Part shown: in pieces, positions 27,364 through 36,773 of the stretch | Numbering within the stretch: position 1 is the first letter of the stretch | Layout: every line of letters begins with the position of its first letter | Source: Stappia stellulata DSM 5886 | GTDB taxonomy: Bacteria; Pseudomonadota; Alphaproteobacteria; Rhizobiales; Stappiaceae | NCBI RefSeq assembly: GCF_000423705.1 | Contig: NZ_KE384082.1 | Coordinates: forward strand, 804,843 to 868,842 | DNA: 64,000 nt | Direction: 5' to 3' | Program-made: the position numbers and the translations under genes | The notes under the pieces: generated by a model | What the model was told of the DNA's origin: nothing | Database searches by the model: none | What the model saw: the letters and a program-made list of their open reading frames with translations, nothing else

Positions 27364-28770
27364 ATGAGCGACCCGAAACAGACCCGATCCGCCGCCTTCG
27401 TCATGCTTGCGCTTGCGGCCGCGACCCTGACCGCCGCACTCGGGATCAGCATTGCATCCGTGTTGCTTCCGCCCCTGTCGCGCAGCTACGCGGCACCGCT
27501 CACCCACGTGCAATGGGTCGTCCTCGCCTATCTCGCATCGATGACGGTCGCCATCGTGTCCGCCGGACGGCTGGGCGATCTTTTCGGCCACCGCCGGGTG
27601 CTGCTGGCCGGACTTGCCGTCTTTGTCGCGGCGTCCTTCGTCTGCGCCACGGCACCAAGCCTCGCCTGGCTGGTTTTCGGGCGTGCGATCCAGGGCCTTG
27701 GCGGCGCGATTCTTCTCACGCTTCCCATGTCGATCGCACGCGACAGGGTCGCCACCGCGCGGCTTGGAACATCGATGGGCGTCATTGCGACGATGTCCGC
27801 CATCGGCACCGCGCTCGGCCCCTCGCTCGGTGGGGGCCTGCTGGCCTGGGGAGACTGGCGCATGGCCTTCCACGTCCTGGCCGGCGCCGGACTGGTGACA
27901 TTCGTCCTCGTCGCCACAGGTCTCGCTCCGGACAGGATCCGCAATCGGATCACGACCCGGAATATGGATGTTCCGGGCACCTTTTTGCTGATGATCGCCG
28001 TTGCCGCCTACGCGCTGGCAACCAGCGGGGGAGCCGTCGGCCTTCCCGTCGGGCCGACGGTGCTGATCCCCTGTGCGGCGCTGGCAATCGCGCTGTTCAT
28101 CGCAACCGAAACCCGCGTTGCATCGCCGCTTGTGCCAATGCACCTGTTGATCGACCGAAAGGCCGGTACCGGCTTCGTCATGCAGCTGCTCGTCGGGACC
28201 GTCATGATGTCGACGCTGGTGGTCGGTCCGTTCTACCTGGCATTCGCACTCGGACTGACCGACGCGCTGGTCGGTCTGGTCATGGCGACCGGTCCGGCGA
28301 TTGCCGCGCTCGCCGGCATCCCTGCCGGGCGGCTGACGGATCGCCTCGGCACAAGCCGGGTGATTCTCGTCGGCCTTTCCCAGATGGTGCTCGGACTGAT
28401 TTTTCTCGCGTTCCTGCCGCGTTTTTTCGGCATTGGCGGATATGTTGCCGCGCTGCTTGTCCTGACGCCCGGATTCCAGCTGTTTCTCGCCGCCAACACC
28501 ACCAGCGTACTGCTGGCGGCCGCACCCGAGCAGCGCGGCCGGCTCTCCGGCCTTCTCGGACTGTCGCGCAACCTCGGCCTCATGACAGGCGCGTCCCTCA
28601 TGCCGGCCCTGTTTGTCACCGTCCTGGGAACGGGGGGAGCTGCGCAATCCTCCCGTGAGGGCGTTGCACACGCGTTTTCCCTGACCTTCACGGCGGCCGC
28701 GGGCCTTGCGCTCGTCACCCTCGGCCTGGCGCTCTTCAGCCGGTCGGGCATCTCCCCGCAGAATGCGTAA
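27364..28770 (+). CDS. MFS drug efflux transporter (DHA2 / EmrB-QacA type)
   Basis: Proton-driven multidrug exporter (468 aa) with hydrophobic segments consistent with 14 TM helices. Motif A AGRLGDLFGHRRVLLAG and motif C-like GTALGPSLGGGLLAWGDWRMAFHV near residues 135-155 are diagnostic of DHA2. The ATG at 27364 is preceded by AAGAGG. A divergent MerR regulator and its operator suggest induction by the pump's substrate or by redox-active compounds. Confidence 0.85.
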   Translation: MSDPKQTRSAAFVMLALAAATLTAALGISIASVLLPPLSRSYAAPLTHVQWVVLAYLASMTVAIVSAGRLGDLFGHRRVLLAGLAVFVAASFVCATAPSLAWLVFGRAIQGLGGAILLTLPMSIARDRVATARLGTSMGVIATMSAIGTALGPSLGGGLLAWGDWRMAFHVLAGAGLVTFVLVATGLAPDRIRNRITTRNMDVPGTFLLMIAVAAYALATSGGAVGLPVGPTVLIPCAALAIALFIATETRVASPLVPMHLLIDRKAGTGFVMQLLVGTVMMSTLVVGPFYLAFALGLTDALVGLVMATGPAIAALAGIPAGRLTDRLGTSRVILVGLSQMVLGLIFLAFLPRFFGIGGYVAALLVLTPGFQLFLAANTTSVLLAAAPEQRGRLSGLLGLSRNLGLMTGASLMPALFVTVLGTGGAAQSSREGVAHAFSLTFTAAAGLALVTLGLALFSRSGISPQNA

Positions 28771-28820
28771 CGGTGCGGTGAGCGCGCCTCGCGATCGCGG
28801 CCTCGCAAACACGGCCGCGC

Positions 28821-28844
28821 GCGCCCGGCCGAAAGGCCGGACGC
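28821..28844. terminator. GNRA-capped hairpin between convergent MFS and mscS genes
   Basis: CCGGCC-GAAA-GGCCGG (28825-28840), extended by GCG/CGC with one mismatch, forms a compact hairpin with a GAAA tetraloop. It lies 50 bp after the MFS stop and about 100 bp after mscS on the other strand. There is no T-run; weak terminator or structural element. Confidence 0.4.
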
Positions 28845-28948
28845 CGCGGCTCAAGGTGTGGCACCCCGAATGAGACCGTCCTGGCTTGAAGCGACTTGCA
28901 TCTCGTGCGGGAGCGGCTGACGGGAACCTTGCTTGTGGACCTCACACC

Positions 28949-31324
28949 CTAAAGGTCGTTTTCGCCCTCGGGCATGTCGGCACGCGAGACCGGCGTGTTG
29001 CGACCGGGTTTTTGCGGCTTGCGACCGGTCCGCGTGCCCGCGTCCTCGATCCGTGCAACATCATCGTCCTCGCCACCCTCAAGCGGCGCCGGCCTGGAGG
29101 CCGCATGATAGGTGACCTGCGGGAACGGGATCTCGATGCCGCGTTCGTCGAACACCGTCTTGACGTGTTCGTTGTAGGCGCGACCGATGGCCCATTGCAT
29201 GCCCGGCGTGGTCTTGATGCGGGCCCGCACGGTGATGGCGCTGTCGCCGAACATGGTGACGCCGTGCATCTCCAGCGGTTCGAGAATATCGGTTCCCAGA
29301 TCGCCTTCCTTGAGACGATCGTAGGCCACATGCATCGCCATCTTCACATCCGCGATGTCGCTGTCGTAAGCCACGCCGATCGACGCGACATGATAGGCGT
29401 AATCGCGCATGAAGTTCGCCACCCGGTCGACCGTCGAGAAGGGAATCACATGTGCCGTGCCATCGAGGTCGCGCAGACACACCGAGCGAATGGTGAGCTT
29501 CTCGACCACACCGGAGACCCCGCCGAGCGTAACGACATCGCCTTCGTTCATCGCGTTTTCCAGCTGGATGAACGCGCCGGTGATGATGTCCTGCACAAGC
29601 TTTTGCGAGCCGAAGGAAATCGCCAGACCGAAGACACCGGCACCGGCGATCAGCGGGCCTATGTTGACCCCGATTTCCGACAGCGCCAGCAGGGTCGCCA
29701 TCACCACGAGAATGATCGAAAAGGCGTTCCGGAACAGGCCGAACAGCGTCTTTTCGCGTGAGGTCGGAAGGCGTCCGCGCGGATTGAGCCGCAGGTCCAC
29801 CCAGGACATCACCGAAAGCCAGATCAGGAAGGCAATGCCAAAAACGATGCCGGCGGACAAGGCTCGTCCGACCCAGTCCTGACCGTCGGTTGAGGAGAAC
29901 CAGTTCAAGATATCGATGGCGCTCCAAGCCTGCAGGACAGCCAACAACACGCCGACGAACACGCCGAACCGGAGAATGGCGAGCAATCTCGGGATGAAGG
30001 CGTTAAGGCGCCGCTCCAGCAGCGGCAACCGCGCATGCACGCTGGAGGGAAGTCGGACTCCGCCGATGATCGCGCGTGTCAGGGCGAGCGAAACCAGCGT
30101 TCCGATCATCACCGCAAGCACCGAGAGGACCGATGCCCGGACCATGAAGGTCGTGGCATCGAAGGGGCGGGCAAGCCACACGGTGAGCAACAGCAGCACA
30201 TAGAAGATCGCGAAGAGATGCCAGCTGCGGGCGACAACCTCGACCGCGCCGGAGGCGACCATGTTCGTACGGTCGGAGGCATATCCCAGGATCCGGTCCC
30301 GGGTCGCCTTGCGATTGCGCAGGATCGCGACGATCGCCATCGCAACGCTCAGCAGGACGATCATCATGCGTAGCGAATTCGCCAGCAGGAACGAGATGTT
30401 CGTCGAGACCAGCGGCACGACGACCATCGTGCCGTAGCCCAGAACATTGAAGATCCAGAACAGCCAGCGGCGCCAGTAAAGCGCCTGCGCGTCGTCGAGC
30501 GGCACCAGCCGCAACACGCTGAAACGGGGACTGAGGGCGAAGCGCGTGCTGACCTTCGCGATCTGAACGAAGAAGAAGGCGTTCAGGAAAAGCGATTCGA
30601 CCAGCTCAACACGTCGTTCTTCCGCACCGGTCAACACCGCCGCGACATAACCGACCCCGAGCGCGATCGCCACCACGACCGCTTCGCTGATCGCGCGCGC
30701 CAGCAGCAGCCCCACCCGCTTCGTGATCGTTGCCTTTTCCGCCCCGGACAGGAGGCGCACGAAAACCCGATCGGCGAGCCGGCGCAGCACATACGCCGTG
30801 GTAAACAGCAGAAGCGCAAGAAACAGGAGCTGAAGCGCGATCCCTTGAATTGCGCCCCAGTCGGCGTCGCGGCCGATGGAGAGCCCGGTGGGAAGCGTGG
30901 TGAAGGACCGCTGGATCTTCTGCAGGAAACCGACGCCTTCATCGATCAGGCCTTCGGTGAAGAGCGCAATTCGCACTGCGATATGTGGCGCGGGCGCGGC
31001 TGCGGGCTGGGCGTCGGTCGCGGGCCCGGCGGACGCATCCGGCTGCGCCGCGCCGCCCGGCGCGTTCGTGGCGCCGGCGTCGCCCCCTTGGGACGTGGCC
31101 CGTCCGGCTTCACCGCCGAGATAGTCGATCAGCGCCTGACGGGCGCCAGGGTCCTGCAGCAGGCGAATCAACGCATCCGCGCTTTGAGCCGGAGCGGGCG
31201 GCGCGCCCGTTGCCTCGCCGGCAGCGGTCTGGGCCGGGTCTTGCGCCTGCGCGAGCGCGGGCGCAAGACCGGCAAGCGAAGCGAGCAGAACAGCCAGCAT
31301 GGCGGCGAAGCAAAAGCGCTGCAT
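28949..31324 (-). CDS. Large MscS-family mechanosensitive channel
   Basis: Osmotic-release channel of the inner membrane (791 aa). A signal peptide (to about residue 25, ALAQAQ) is followed by an Ala/Pro-rich periplasmic part, many TM helices, and the MscS pore and beta domain: GLAISFGSQKLVQDIITGAFIQLENAMNEGDVV then VCLRDLDGTAHVIPFSTVDRV. The C-terminal tail is charged (GGEDDDVARIED). Start ATG 31324 has GGGAG upstream. Length and layout resemble YbdG/MscK-like relatives more than the small MscS. It is divergent from the DUF2336 gene. Confidence 0.88.
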   Translation of the reverse strand: MQRFCFAAMLAVLLASLAGLAPALAQAQDPAQTAAGEATGAPPAPAQSADALIRLLQDPGARQALIDYLGGEAGRATSQGGDAGATNAPGGAAQPDASAGPATDAQPAAAPAPHIAVRIALFTEGLIDEGVGFLQKIQRSFTTLPTGLSIGRDADWGAIQGIALQLLFLALLLFTTAYVLRRLADRVFVRLLSGAEKATITKRVGLLLARAISEAVVVAIALGVGYVAAVLTGAEERRVELVESLFLNAFFFVQIAKVSTRFALSPRFSVLRLVPLDDAQALYWRRWLFWIFNVLGYGTMVVVPLVSTNISFLLANSLRMMIVLLSVAMAIVAILRNRKATRDRILGYASDRTNMVASGAVEVVARSWHLFAIFYVLLLLTVWLARPFDATTFMVRASVLSVLAVMIGTLVSLALTRAIIGGVRLPSSVHARLPLLERRLNAFIPRLLAILRFGVFVGVLLAVLQAWSAIDILNWFSSTDGQDWVGRALSAGIVFGIAFLIWLSVMSWVDLRLNPRGRLPTSREKTLFGLFRNAFSIILVVMATLLALSEIGVNIGPLIAGAGVFGLAISFGSQKLVQDIITGAFIQLENAMNEGDVVTLGGVSGVVEKLTIRSVCLRDLDGTAHVIPFSTVDRVANFMRDYAYHVASIGVAYDSDIADVKMAMHVAYDRLKEGDLGTDILEPLEMHGVTMFGDSAITVRARIKTTPGMQWAIGRAYNEHVKTVFDERGIEIPFPQVTYHAASRPAPLEGGEDDDVARIEDAGTRTGRKPQKPGRNTPVSRADMPEGENDL

Positions 31325-31691
31325 GAGAACTCCCGAAAAGAAACCCGGTGGCAAGACGCCACCGGCCGGCAAACGTGTCCAGTATGCCATAGCCCCGTGA
31401 ACAGCGACTATAGGCACAAATTGAGGCCGGCTTTCGAACCCGCCCCGCGTGTCTTCGTCCTGCACCGGGCCGGACGGACAGGATGCCCTCCGCGCGCGAC
31501 GCCTACCCTACCTATCGAACTGGCGTTGTGCGTCAACCGACCAAGGCGAGATCCGACGCGTCAAGGCAGTCGAACAAGGCACTTTTGGAGATGAACGCCC
31601 AAGCCGCACCGACCAGCAAGCGCACCGCGAAAGCCTTCAACCGATTGGTAACAGGCTATGTGCAATAGTGAGCTCGACAAAGGAAGGTTTG
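31325..31691. other. Divergent intergenic region mscS-DUF2336
   Basis: These 367 bp separate two divergent genes and must hold both promoters. I see no supported gene, no strong hairpin and no clear -35/-10 pair. AAGGAAGG directly before 31692 is the ribosome site of the DUF2336 gene. Confidence 0.4.
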
Positions 31692-32750
31692 ATGCTTCGC
31701 GACCTGCTCGAGCTCGCTCGCAATCCGTCGATGAAGGCGCGTGGCCAGTTGCTGCAGCGCGTGGCAGACCTGTTTCTCGATCGCGTCGGCTATCACACCG
31801 ATGCGGAACTTGAACTGTTCTGCCAGATCATCATGAAGCTTCTCGACGGCAGCGAGAAAGAGGAGCGCGCGCGCCTGTCAAAGCGCATGGCCCCCTGGAA
31901 CGACACACCCAACAAGATCGCCTACCGGCTTGCCAGCGACGAGATCCTCGTCGCCGCGCCGATGCTGGAACTGAGCCCGAGCCTCAACGAGCATGATCTG
32001 TTGAAACTGGCCCGGCGCATGCCCCAGTCGCATCTTGTCGCGCTTGCCAGACGCGCAGACATGCCGTGCCGGCTTTCCGATACACTCGTGGAACGCGGCA
32101 CGACAAAGGTTTGGCGGGAAATGGCCGGAAACAGCCATAGCACCTATTCGGAATGGGCCTTGCGGGCGCTGGCCAAGCGGTCGGTTTCGGATGCCCTCCT
32201 GCGCGAGAAACTGGGCGGGCGCACCGACCTCACACCGCTGATCTGCGAATGGCTGCTCCCCCATGTCAACGCGTCGACACGGGTCCGGCTGGAAGCGATC
32301 ATGAGCGGGACGGACCCAGAGGATCTCACCACGCCGGAAGCTGTGCGCCAGGACATGCGGCGGCGGCTGAATGTCTTTCTGGAAACCTCGGACATCGACG
32401 ACCTGGACAAGCTGGTGCGCGGGGGCGAATACCGTCTCGGCACCGTTGTCCTCGTGCTTCTGGCGGACGGCCGCACCCAGGACGCCTTCGAGTTGCTCGC
32501 CCGCGAGACCCGCCATCCGGTGAAGGCCGTCCAGCGCGCGGTGTTTCAGGCCGGCATCGATGAACTCATCAATCTTTGCCACGCCGCCAGCCTGTCGAAT
32601 CAGGTTTTCCTCGCGCTTGCGCACCTGCGCTGCAAGCACCTGCGCATTCCCGAAAACCAGGCCGTTCGCTGGCTCGACGCCTTCCGCCGAACCGCGCCAG
32701 ACCTTCCGCCGCAGCCGAAAGCGCCGGCCCCACACAAGAACAGGATGTAG
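31692..32750 (+). CDS. DUF2336 domain-containing protein
   Basis: Soluble alpha-helical protein (352 aa) of the DUF2336 family, frequent in alphaproteobacteria; function not established. The body consists of HEAT-like helical repeats, for example LASDEILVAAPMLELSPSLNEHDLLKLAR followed by QSHLVALARRADMP. No catalytic motif or membrane segment is evident. ATG 31692 is supported by AAGGAAGG. It lies next to the fliJ-fliI-ctrA block, which suggests, but does not show, a regulatory or motility role. Confidence 0.8.
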   Translation: MLRDLLELARNPSMKARGQLLQRVADLFLDRVGYHTDAELELFCQIIMKLLDGSEKEERARLSKRMAPWNDTPNKIAYRLASDEILVAAPMLELSPSLNEHDLLKLARRMPQSHLVALARRADMPCRLSDTLVERGTTKVWREMAGNSHSTYSEWALRALAKRSVSDALLREKLGGRTDLTPLICEWLLPHVNASTRVRLEAIMSGTDPEDLTTPEAVRQDMRRRLNVFLETSDIDDLDKLVRGGEYRLGTVVLVLLADGRTQDAFELLARETRHPVKAVQRAVFQAGIDELINLCHAASLSNQVFLALAHLRCKHLRIPENQAVRWLDAFRRTAPDLPPQPKAPAPHKNRM

Positions 32751-32786
32751 TGCCCTCCCGGCTGCAAATGGCGTGACGGAACGGCG

Positions 32787-32816
32787 CCCGGTGTTTGCGA
32801 TCCCGGTGTTTGCGAT
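32787..32816. repeat. Tandem 15-bp repeat, two copies
   Basis: The unit CCCGGTGTTTGCGAT occurs twice in exact tandem (32787-32801 and 32802-32816), with a third partial copy starting CCCGGT. It sits between the convergent DUF2336 and PqiA-like genes. A slippage product is the simplest reading. Confidence 0.8.
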
Positions 32817-32824
32817 CCCGGTAT

Positions 32825-33268
32825 CTAACCGCTCCGCCGCTCTGCAAGCCAGGCACCAAAGGCCGTGAGCAGCGTCGCGGCTCCGTAAAACCACATGCCG
32901 GGCAGACTTGCCGCCTGCGCCATCCCCGTCGTCTTCGCCGCGAAAACGACAAGTGCGACGAGCATCACATCCATCATCGACCACCGCCCGAGCGCATGCA
33001 GCAGCGACGCCCCTGCGCCGGCGCGTCCCATCACCGCCGCGACATGCAGCGCGACAAGCTTTGTTGCGGGAAACACGATGGAAAAGGCCGCGATCAGGCC
33101 GGCCAGCAACCGCTCGTCCTCGATCCACAGCCCGGCAACGACCTGCAGAAGGGTCGGGCGGTCGATGAAGAAATACAGCCGCTCCAGCTCAAGCAGCGGA
33201 AGCGTCAGCCCGAGCACGAAACACGCGGTTGCCAGGGGCAGAATCAGGGAAAGAACTGCAAGCCGCAC
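32825..33268 (-). CDS. PqiA-like single-domain membrane protein
   Basis: Membrane protein of 147 aa with four hydrophobic segments, matching one half of the paraquat-inducible PqiA family: FPATKLVALHVAAVMGR and LGRWSMMDVMLVALVVFAAKTTGMAQA are its diagnostic blocks. Full PqiA proteins have two such domains with Cys-rich zinc ribbons; this one has neither a second domain nor the ribbon. No pqiB (MCE) or pqiC gene is adjacent. Role in lipid trafficking or envelope stress is inference. Confidence 0.75.
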   Translation of the reverse strand: MRLAVLSLILPLATACFVLGLTLPLLELERLYFFIDRPTLLQVVAGLWIEDERLLAGLIAAFSIVFPATKLVALHVAAVMGRAGAGASLLHALGRWSMMDVMLVALVVFAAKTTGMAQAASLPGMWFYGAATLLTAFGAWLAERRSG

Positions 33269-33555
33269 CGCTCATCCTTTGCGTATTGCCCCTTGATGGG
33301 AGCTCTCGCGTCGACGGGTTCACGCCGCCGGCGATCACGAGACGACGCCGGTCGACGCCCATTGCATAGGACGTCGACGCGCGGTTGCCAACGAGGAAGC
33401 AGGAGCGAGGGCGTTTGGGAACGGACGGCAGGGCCCGCGGCCCGTCGGCGATCTGCCGCAAAAGGGCCATGGTATGGACCAGGGGTAAGGACGCGACAGG
33501 GTGCGCGAAAGCCGGGCAGCCAATCGGGCCCGGCTTTTTCGCAATCGCGATGGCG
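33269..33555 (-). terminator. Gap with fliJ terminator (33508-33539)
   Basis: A 10-bp stem AAAGCCGGGC (33508-33517) / GCCCGGCTTT (33528-33537) with a 10-nt loop lies just past the fliJ stop. It has T-runs on both strands (five on plus, three on minus) and may act in both directions. The remaining 200 bp upstream of the PqiA-like gene contain no frame I can support. Confidence 0.7.
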
Positions 33556-33972
33556 TCAGCCCTGTTGCTGGACGTGACGCCGCGCGGCAATTTCATCGAG
33601 CTCTTCCTGCTCGGCTGCATCGCGCTCGGCGCGGTCGCGGATCTGGTCACGCTCTTCCAGCAGCTCAAACTTCTTCAGCTCTTCCAGCGCCTCGCGCAGG
33701 TCCTCGCGCGCCGCCTCGAGCTGGTCGCCAAGTTCATCGGCCGAATTCAACAGGTTGTCGCGGCGCTGCGCCGCCGCCTTTGCGAAGGTCGGATAGGCGA
33801 AATGCCCCTCGTCGGTAATCCCGACCCGCTCCTGCTCGGCGGAAATCTGGTCGTCGAGCTCCTGCGCCATGCGCTTGAACTCGTCCACCATCGCCTCGAT
33901 CTGCGCCAGCTGCCGGCGGCGCTCGTCCACCTGAAACTGCTTCAGGCGAATCAGACTCTCACGCGACTTCAT
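33556..33972 (-). CDS. fliJ: Flagellar export protein FliJ
   Basis: General chaperone and stalk of the flagellar type III ATPase complex (138 aa). The whole protein is a charged coiled coil: KSRESLIRLKQFQVDERRRQLAQIEAMVDEF at the N-terminus and DQLEAAREDLREALEELKKFELLEERD later. It lies 28 bp downstream of fliI on the same strand, the usual pairing. A terminator follows. Confidence 0.88.
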   Translation of the reverse strand: MKSRESLIRLKQFQVDERRRQLAQIEAMVDEFKRMAQELDDQISAEQERVGITDEGHFAYPTFAKAAAQRRDNLLNSADELGDQLEAAREDLREALEELKKFELLEERDQIRDRAERDAAEQEELDEIAARRHVQQQG

Positions 33973-34000
33973 TACTCAAAACTCCCTTTTCACGACCACA

Positions 34001-35326
34001 TTACGCGAGAGTCATTTCCAAAAGGTTGGCAAGCTCGGCATATCCTGACGCAAGCGACGTGGCCTCGCCCTTGCCCTGCGACAGAAACGCCTCGATCGCT
34101 TCATGCCGGCGGATCGCCTCGTCCACCATAGGGTCCGATCCCCGGCGATAGGCGCCCAACCGGATCAGTTCCTCCATGTCGGCATAGGTCGACATCAGCT
34201 GCCGCGCCTTGCGCAACACCGGCTCGGCCTCGTCGGGAACGCAACGCGGCATGGTCCGCGACACCGACTTGAGCACGTTGATCGCCGGATAGCGACCGCG
34301 CTCCGCGATCGCACGCTCCATCACGATGTGCCCGTCGAGAATGCCACGCACGGCATCGGCGACAGGTTCATTGTGATTGTCACCTTCCACCAGCACCGTG
34401 AACAGCCCCGTGATCGTGCCCGTTCCGGACCGCCCGGGACCGGCGCGCTCCAGCAGGCGCGGCAATTCGGTGAACACGGTCGGCGTATAGCCCTTCGAGG
34501 CCGGCGGCTCGCCGACCGACAGGCCGATTTCGCGCTGGGCCATCGCAAAGCGGGTAACCGAATCCATCATGCACATCACGTTCTTGCCGGCATCGCGAAA
34601 ATGTTCGGCAACCGTAAGCGTCATATAGGCTGCCTGTCGGCGCATCAGCACGCTTTCGTCGGACGTGGCAACGACGACGACGCTGCGCGCAAGCCCTTCC
34701 GGTCCCAGATCGTCCTCGATGAACTCCTGCACCTCGCGCCCGCGCTCGCCGATCAGTCCGATCACCGCCACATCGGCCGCCATGTTGCGGGCGATCATCG
34801 ACATCAGCACCGACTTTCCGACGCCGGAGCCTGCGAAAATTCCCATCCGCTGGCCCTGGCAGCAGGTGACGAACGTGTTGAGCGCCCGCACGCCGAGATC
34901 GAGCGGTGGTCCGACCCGGCCGCGCTCATTTGCCGGCGGCGGTGTGGAGCGCAGGCGCCGGCCAACCCCGCCGCCGGGAAGCGGGCCCTTTCCGTCGATC
35001 GGCTCTCCCATCGCATTGACGACCCGTCCGAGCCAGCCGTCGCCCGGATAGGCAAGACACTCGCGCGCGGCCAGGACTGCCCGGCACCCCATGCGCACGC
35101 CTTCAAGCCCGGCAAAGGGCATGCACAAGGCCCGACCGTCGCGAAAGCCGACGACCTCGGCCGGCACCGGCGTTCCGCCCTCCCCGCTTTCAACAGCCAG
35201 AAGCGCGCCGACACTCATTTCGTGGATCGGGCCGGCAACTTCCAGGAGGAGCCCCTGCACGGAGACGACCCGGCCGAACACCTCCGCCGACATCAGCGCC
35301 TCGATTTCCGCAAAGAGTGGTTCCAT
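34001..35326 (-). CDS. fliI: Flagellum-specific ATPase FliI
   Basis: ATPase that energises flagellar type III export (441 aa), related to F1-beta. Walker [34 protein letters not shown] and the signature [25 protein letters not shown] are present, as is [30 protein letters not shown] 35326 is a compromise: its GGAG lies directly against the codon. ATG 35293 is an alternative, and the frame is open to 35482. It is divergent from ctrA, 507 bp away. Confidence 0.92.
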   Translation of the reverse strand: MEPLFAEIEALMSAEVFGRVVSVQGLLLEVAGPIHEMSVGALLAVESGEGGTPVPAEVVGFRDGRALCMPFAGLEGVRMGCRAVLAARECLAYPGDGWLGRVVNAMGEPIDGKGPLPGGGVGRRLRSTPPPANERGRVGPPLDLGVRALNTFVTCCQGQRMGIFAGSGVGKSVLMSMIARNMAADVAVIGLIGERGREVQEFIEDDLGPEGLARSVVVVATSDESVLMRRQAAYMTLTVAEHFRDAGKNVMCMMDSVTRFAMAQREIGLSVGEPPASKGYTPTVFTELPRLLERAGPGRSGTGTITGLFTVLVEGDNHNEPVADAVRGILDGHIVMERAIAERGRYPAINVLKSVSRTMPRCVPDEAEPVLRKARQLMSTYADMEELIRLGAYRRGSDPMVDEAIRRHEAIEAFLSQGKGEATSLASGYAELANLLEMTLA

Positions 35327-35833
35327 CTCCTTAACCGGCCTCCTCGCCGCAACAGCCAAAATCCGCGTAAGTGTGAACGTCAGGGAACGGTTCGGCAATT
35401 TCGGAAAAACCGCCGTTTTCCGCTGGATCCCGCCATTTTCACGCCCCGGCGCGCCAATCGTTAACATGTTCGAGACGAACAATATGCATCAAGGTAACGT
35501 ATCGTTTACGAGTTTGGTTAATCTTGAACGTGAGGGCGTTTTGGATGGTGAGCCGTTCTGAGGCCCGTGCCCGGCGTAGAGGTTGAGTCACATGAGTCGG
35601 TTGTTCCGGCTTGTTAATGTGAAACTTGAAGATTCAGCGGAAAGAATTTCCACCGGATTTTCAAGGAATTGGGAAAGTTTTCCAATCTTGCCTCATCGGT
35701 GCTTGCAGGTGTGAATCAGAATTTGTTAACCATTGTCTCACAGAGTGAGTCGAAGGTTAATCCGCAGTCCTTCGCACCGGGAGCGTATCCGCCGGCGCGG
35801 CTTGCCCAGGATAGGCAAACATAGGGGATTGGC
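35327..35833 (+). promoter_or_regulatory. ctrA/fliI intergenic control region with GANTC cluster
   Basis: This 507-bp gap has five GANTC sites (35585, 35594, 35631, 35713, 35747), the target of the cell-cycle methylase CcrM. CtrA half-sites are GGTTAA at 35516 and 35755 and TTAACC at 35726 (as TTAACCAT). An imperfect palindrome TTGGGAAAGTTTTCCAA lies at 35669-35685. In Caulobacter, GANTC methylation and CtrA itself govern ctrA transcription. No full TTAA-N7-TTAA site is present. No gene is supported here. Confidence 0.65.
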
Positions 35834-36523
35834 ATGCGTGTCCTGTTGATCGAGGATGACAGCGCCACGGCGCAGAGCATCGAACTGATGCTCAAGTCAG
35901 AAAACTTCAACGTCTATACGACGGACCTTGGCGAGGAAGGTATCGACCTCGGCAAACTCTACGACTACGACATCATTATGTTGGACCTCAATCTTCCCGA
36001 CATGTCGGGTTACGAGGTCCTGCGGACGTTGCGCGTGGCGAAGGTTAAGACTCCGATTCTCATTCTCTCCGGCCTGGCCGGGATAGAGGACAAGGTTCGC
36101 GGTCTCGGGTTCGGCGCCGACGACTACATGACCAAGCCGTTCCACAAGGACGAGCTGGTCGCGCGCATTCATGCGATTGTGCGCCGCTCCAAGGGCCATG
36201 CGCAGTCGGTCATCACGACCGGCGACCTGGTGGTCAATCTGGACACCAAGACGGTGGAGGTATCCGGTCAGCGGGTGCATCTGACCGGCAAGGAGTACCA
36301 GATGCTCGAACTGCTCTCCCTTCGCAAGGGGACCACGCTCACCAAGGAGATGTTCCTGAATCATCTCTACGGCGGCATGGACGAGCCGGAGCTCAAGATC
36401 ATCGACGTCTTCATCTGCAAGCTTCGCAAGAAGCTCGCTGCGGCGACGTCGGGGAAAAACTATATCGAGACAGTCTGGGGCCGCGGCTACGTGCTGCGCG
36501 AACCCGAGGAAAAAGCGGCCTGA
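35834..36523 (+). CDS. ctrA: Cell-cycle master response regulator CtrA
   Basis: OmpR-type DNA-binding regulator (229 aa) controlling division, motility and envelope genes in alphaproteobacteria. Receiver phosphoacceptor Asp51 sits in [10 protein letters not shown]; the linker [30 protein letters not shown] and the effector domain [52 protein letters not shown] are CtrA signatures. The protein ends in two alanines (EEKAA), like the ClpXP degron of Caulobacter CtrA. Its phosphodonor ChpT is encoded 6 kb away; cckA and divL are not in the window. Confidence 0.97.
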   Translation: MRVLLIEDDSATAQSIELMLKSENFNVYTTDLGEEGIDLGKLYDYDIIMLDLNLPDMSGYEVLRTLRVAKVKTPILILSGLAGIEDKVRGLGFGADDYMTKPFHKDELVARIHAIVRRSKGHAQSVITTGDLVVNLDTKTVEVSGQRVHLTGKEYQMLELLSLRKGTTLTKEMFLNHLYGGMDEPELKIIDVFICKLRKKLAAATSGKNYIETVWGRGYVLREPEEKAA

Positions 36524-36565
36524 CGACGGCTTTCCTCGCGGCCTCTCCCCGCACTCGACAAAGTC

Positions 36566-36595
36566 AAAAAGGCCCCGTGATCGCGGGGCCTTTTT
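36566..36595 (+). terminator. Rho-independent terminator of ctrA
   Basis: A perfect GGCCCCG (36571-36577) / CGGGGCC (36584-36590) stem with a 6-nt loop, flanked by A5 and T5, lies 43 bp after the ctrA stop. Confidence 0.9.
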
Positions 36596-36704
36596 CCGTT
36601 TATGGCCGGTGCGAGCGGACCGCCCGACACCCGCCCCCGAAACGGCCGCCGGCCGCAAGGGCGTGCGGCCGCCCCGGGCAGGTCCCCACGAATGGACGGA
36701 ATCA

Positions 36705-36738
36705 AAGAGCGGCGGGTCCCCAGGACACCGCCGCTCTT
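36705..36738 (-). terminator. Terminator of the che operon
   Basis: An 11-bp stem AAGAGCGGCGG / CCGCCGCTCTT with a 12-nt loop. On the minus strand it is followed by TTTGATT and lies 35 bp after the cheR stop. A second hairpin at 36651-36670 (GGCCGCA/TGCGGCC) lies beyond it. Confidence 0.75.
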
Positions 36739-36773
36739 CGTGATCCGCATTTCCCTGGAAGCCGGTTTCGGGC

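Noticed and set aside
33269-33507. Possible small gene between fliJ and the PqiA-like gene
   Set aside because: The minus-strand frame of about 90 codons has no ribosome site, no hydrophobic or domain pattern and overlaps the PqiA-like gene.
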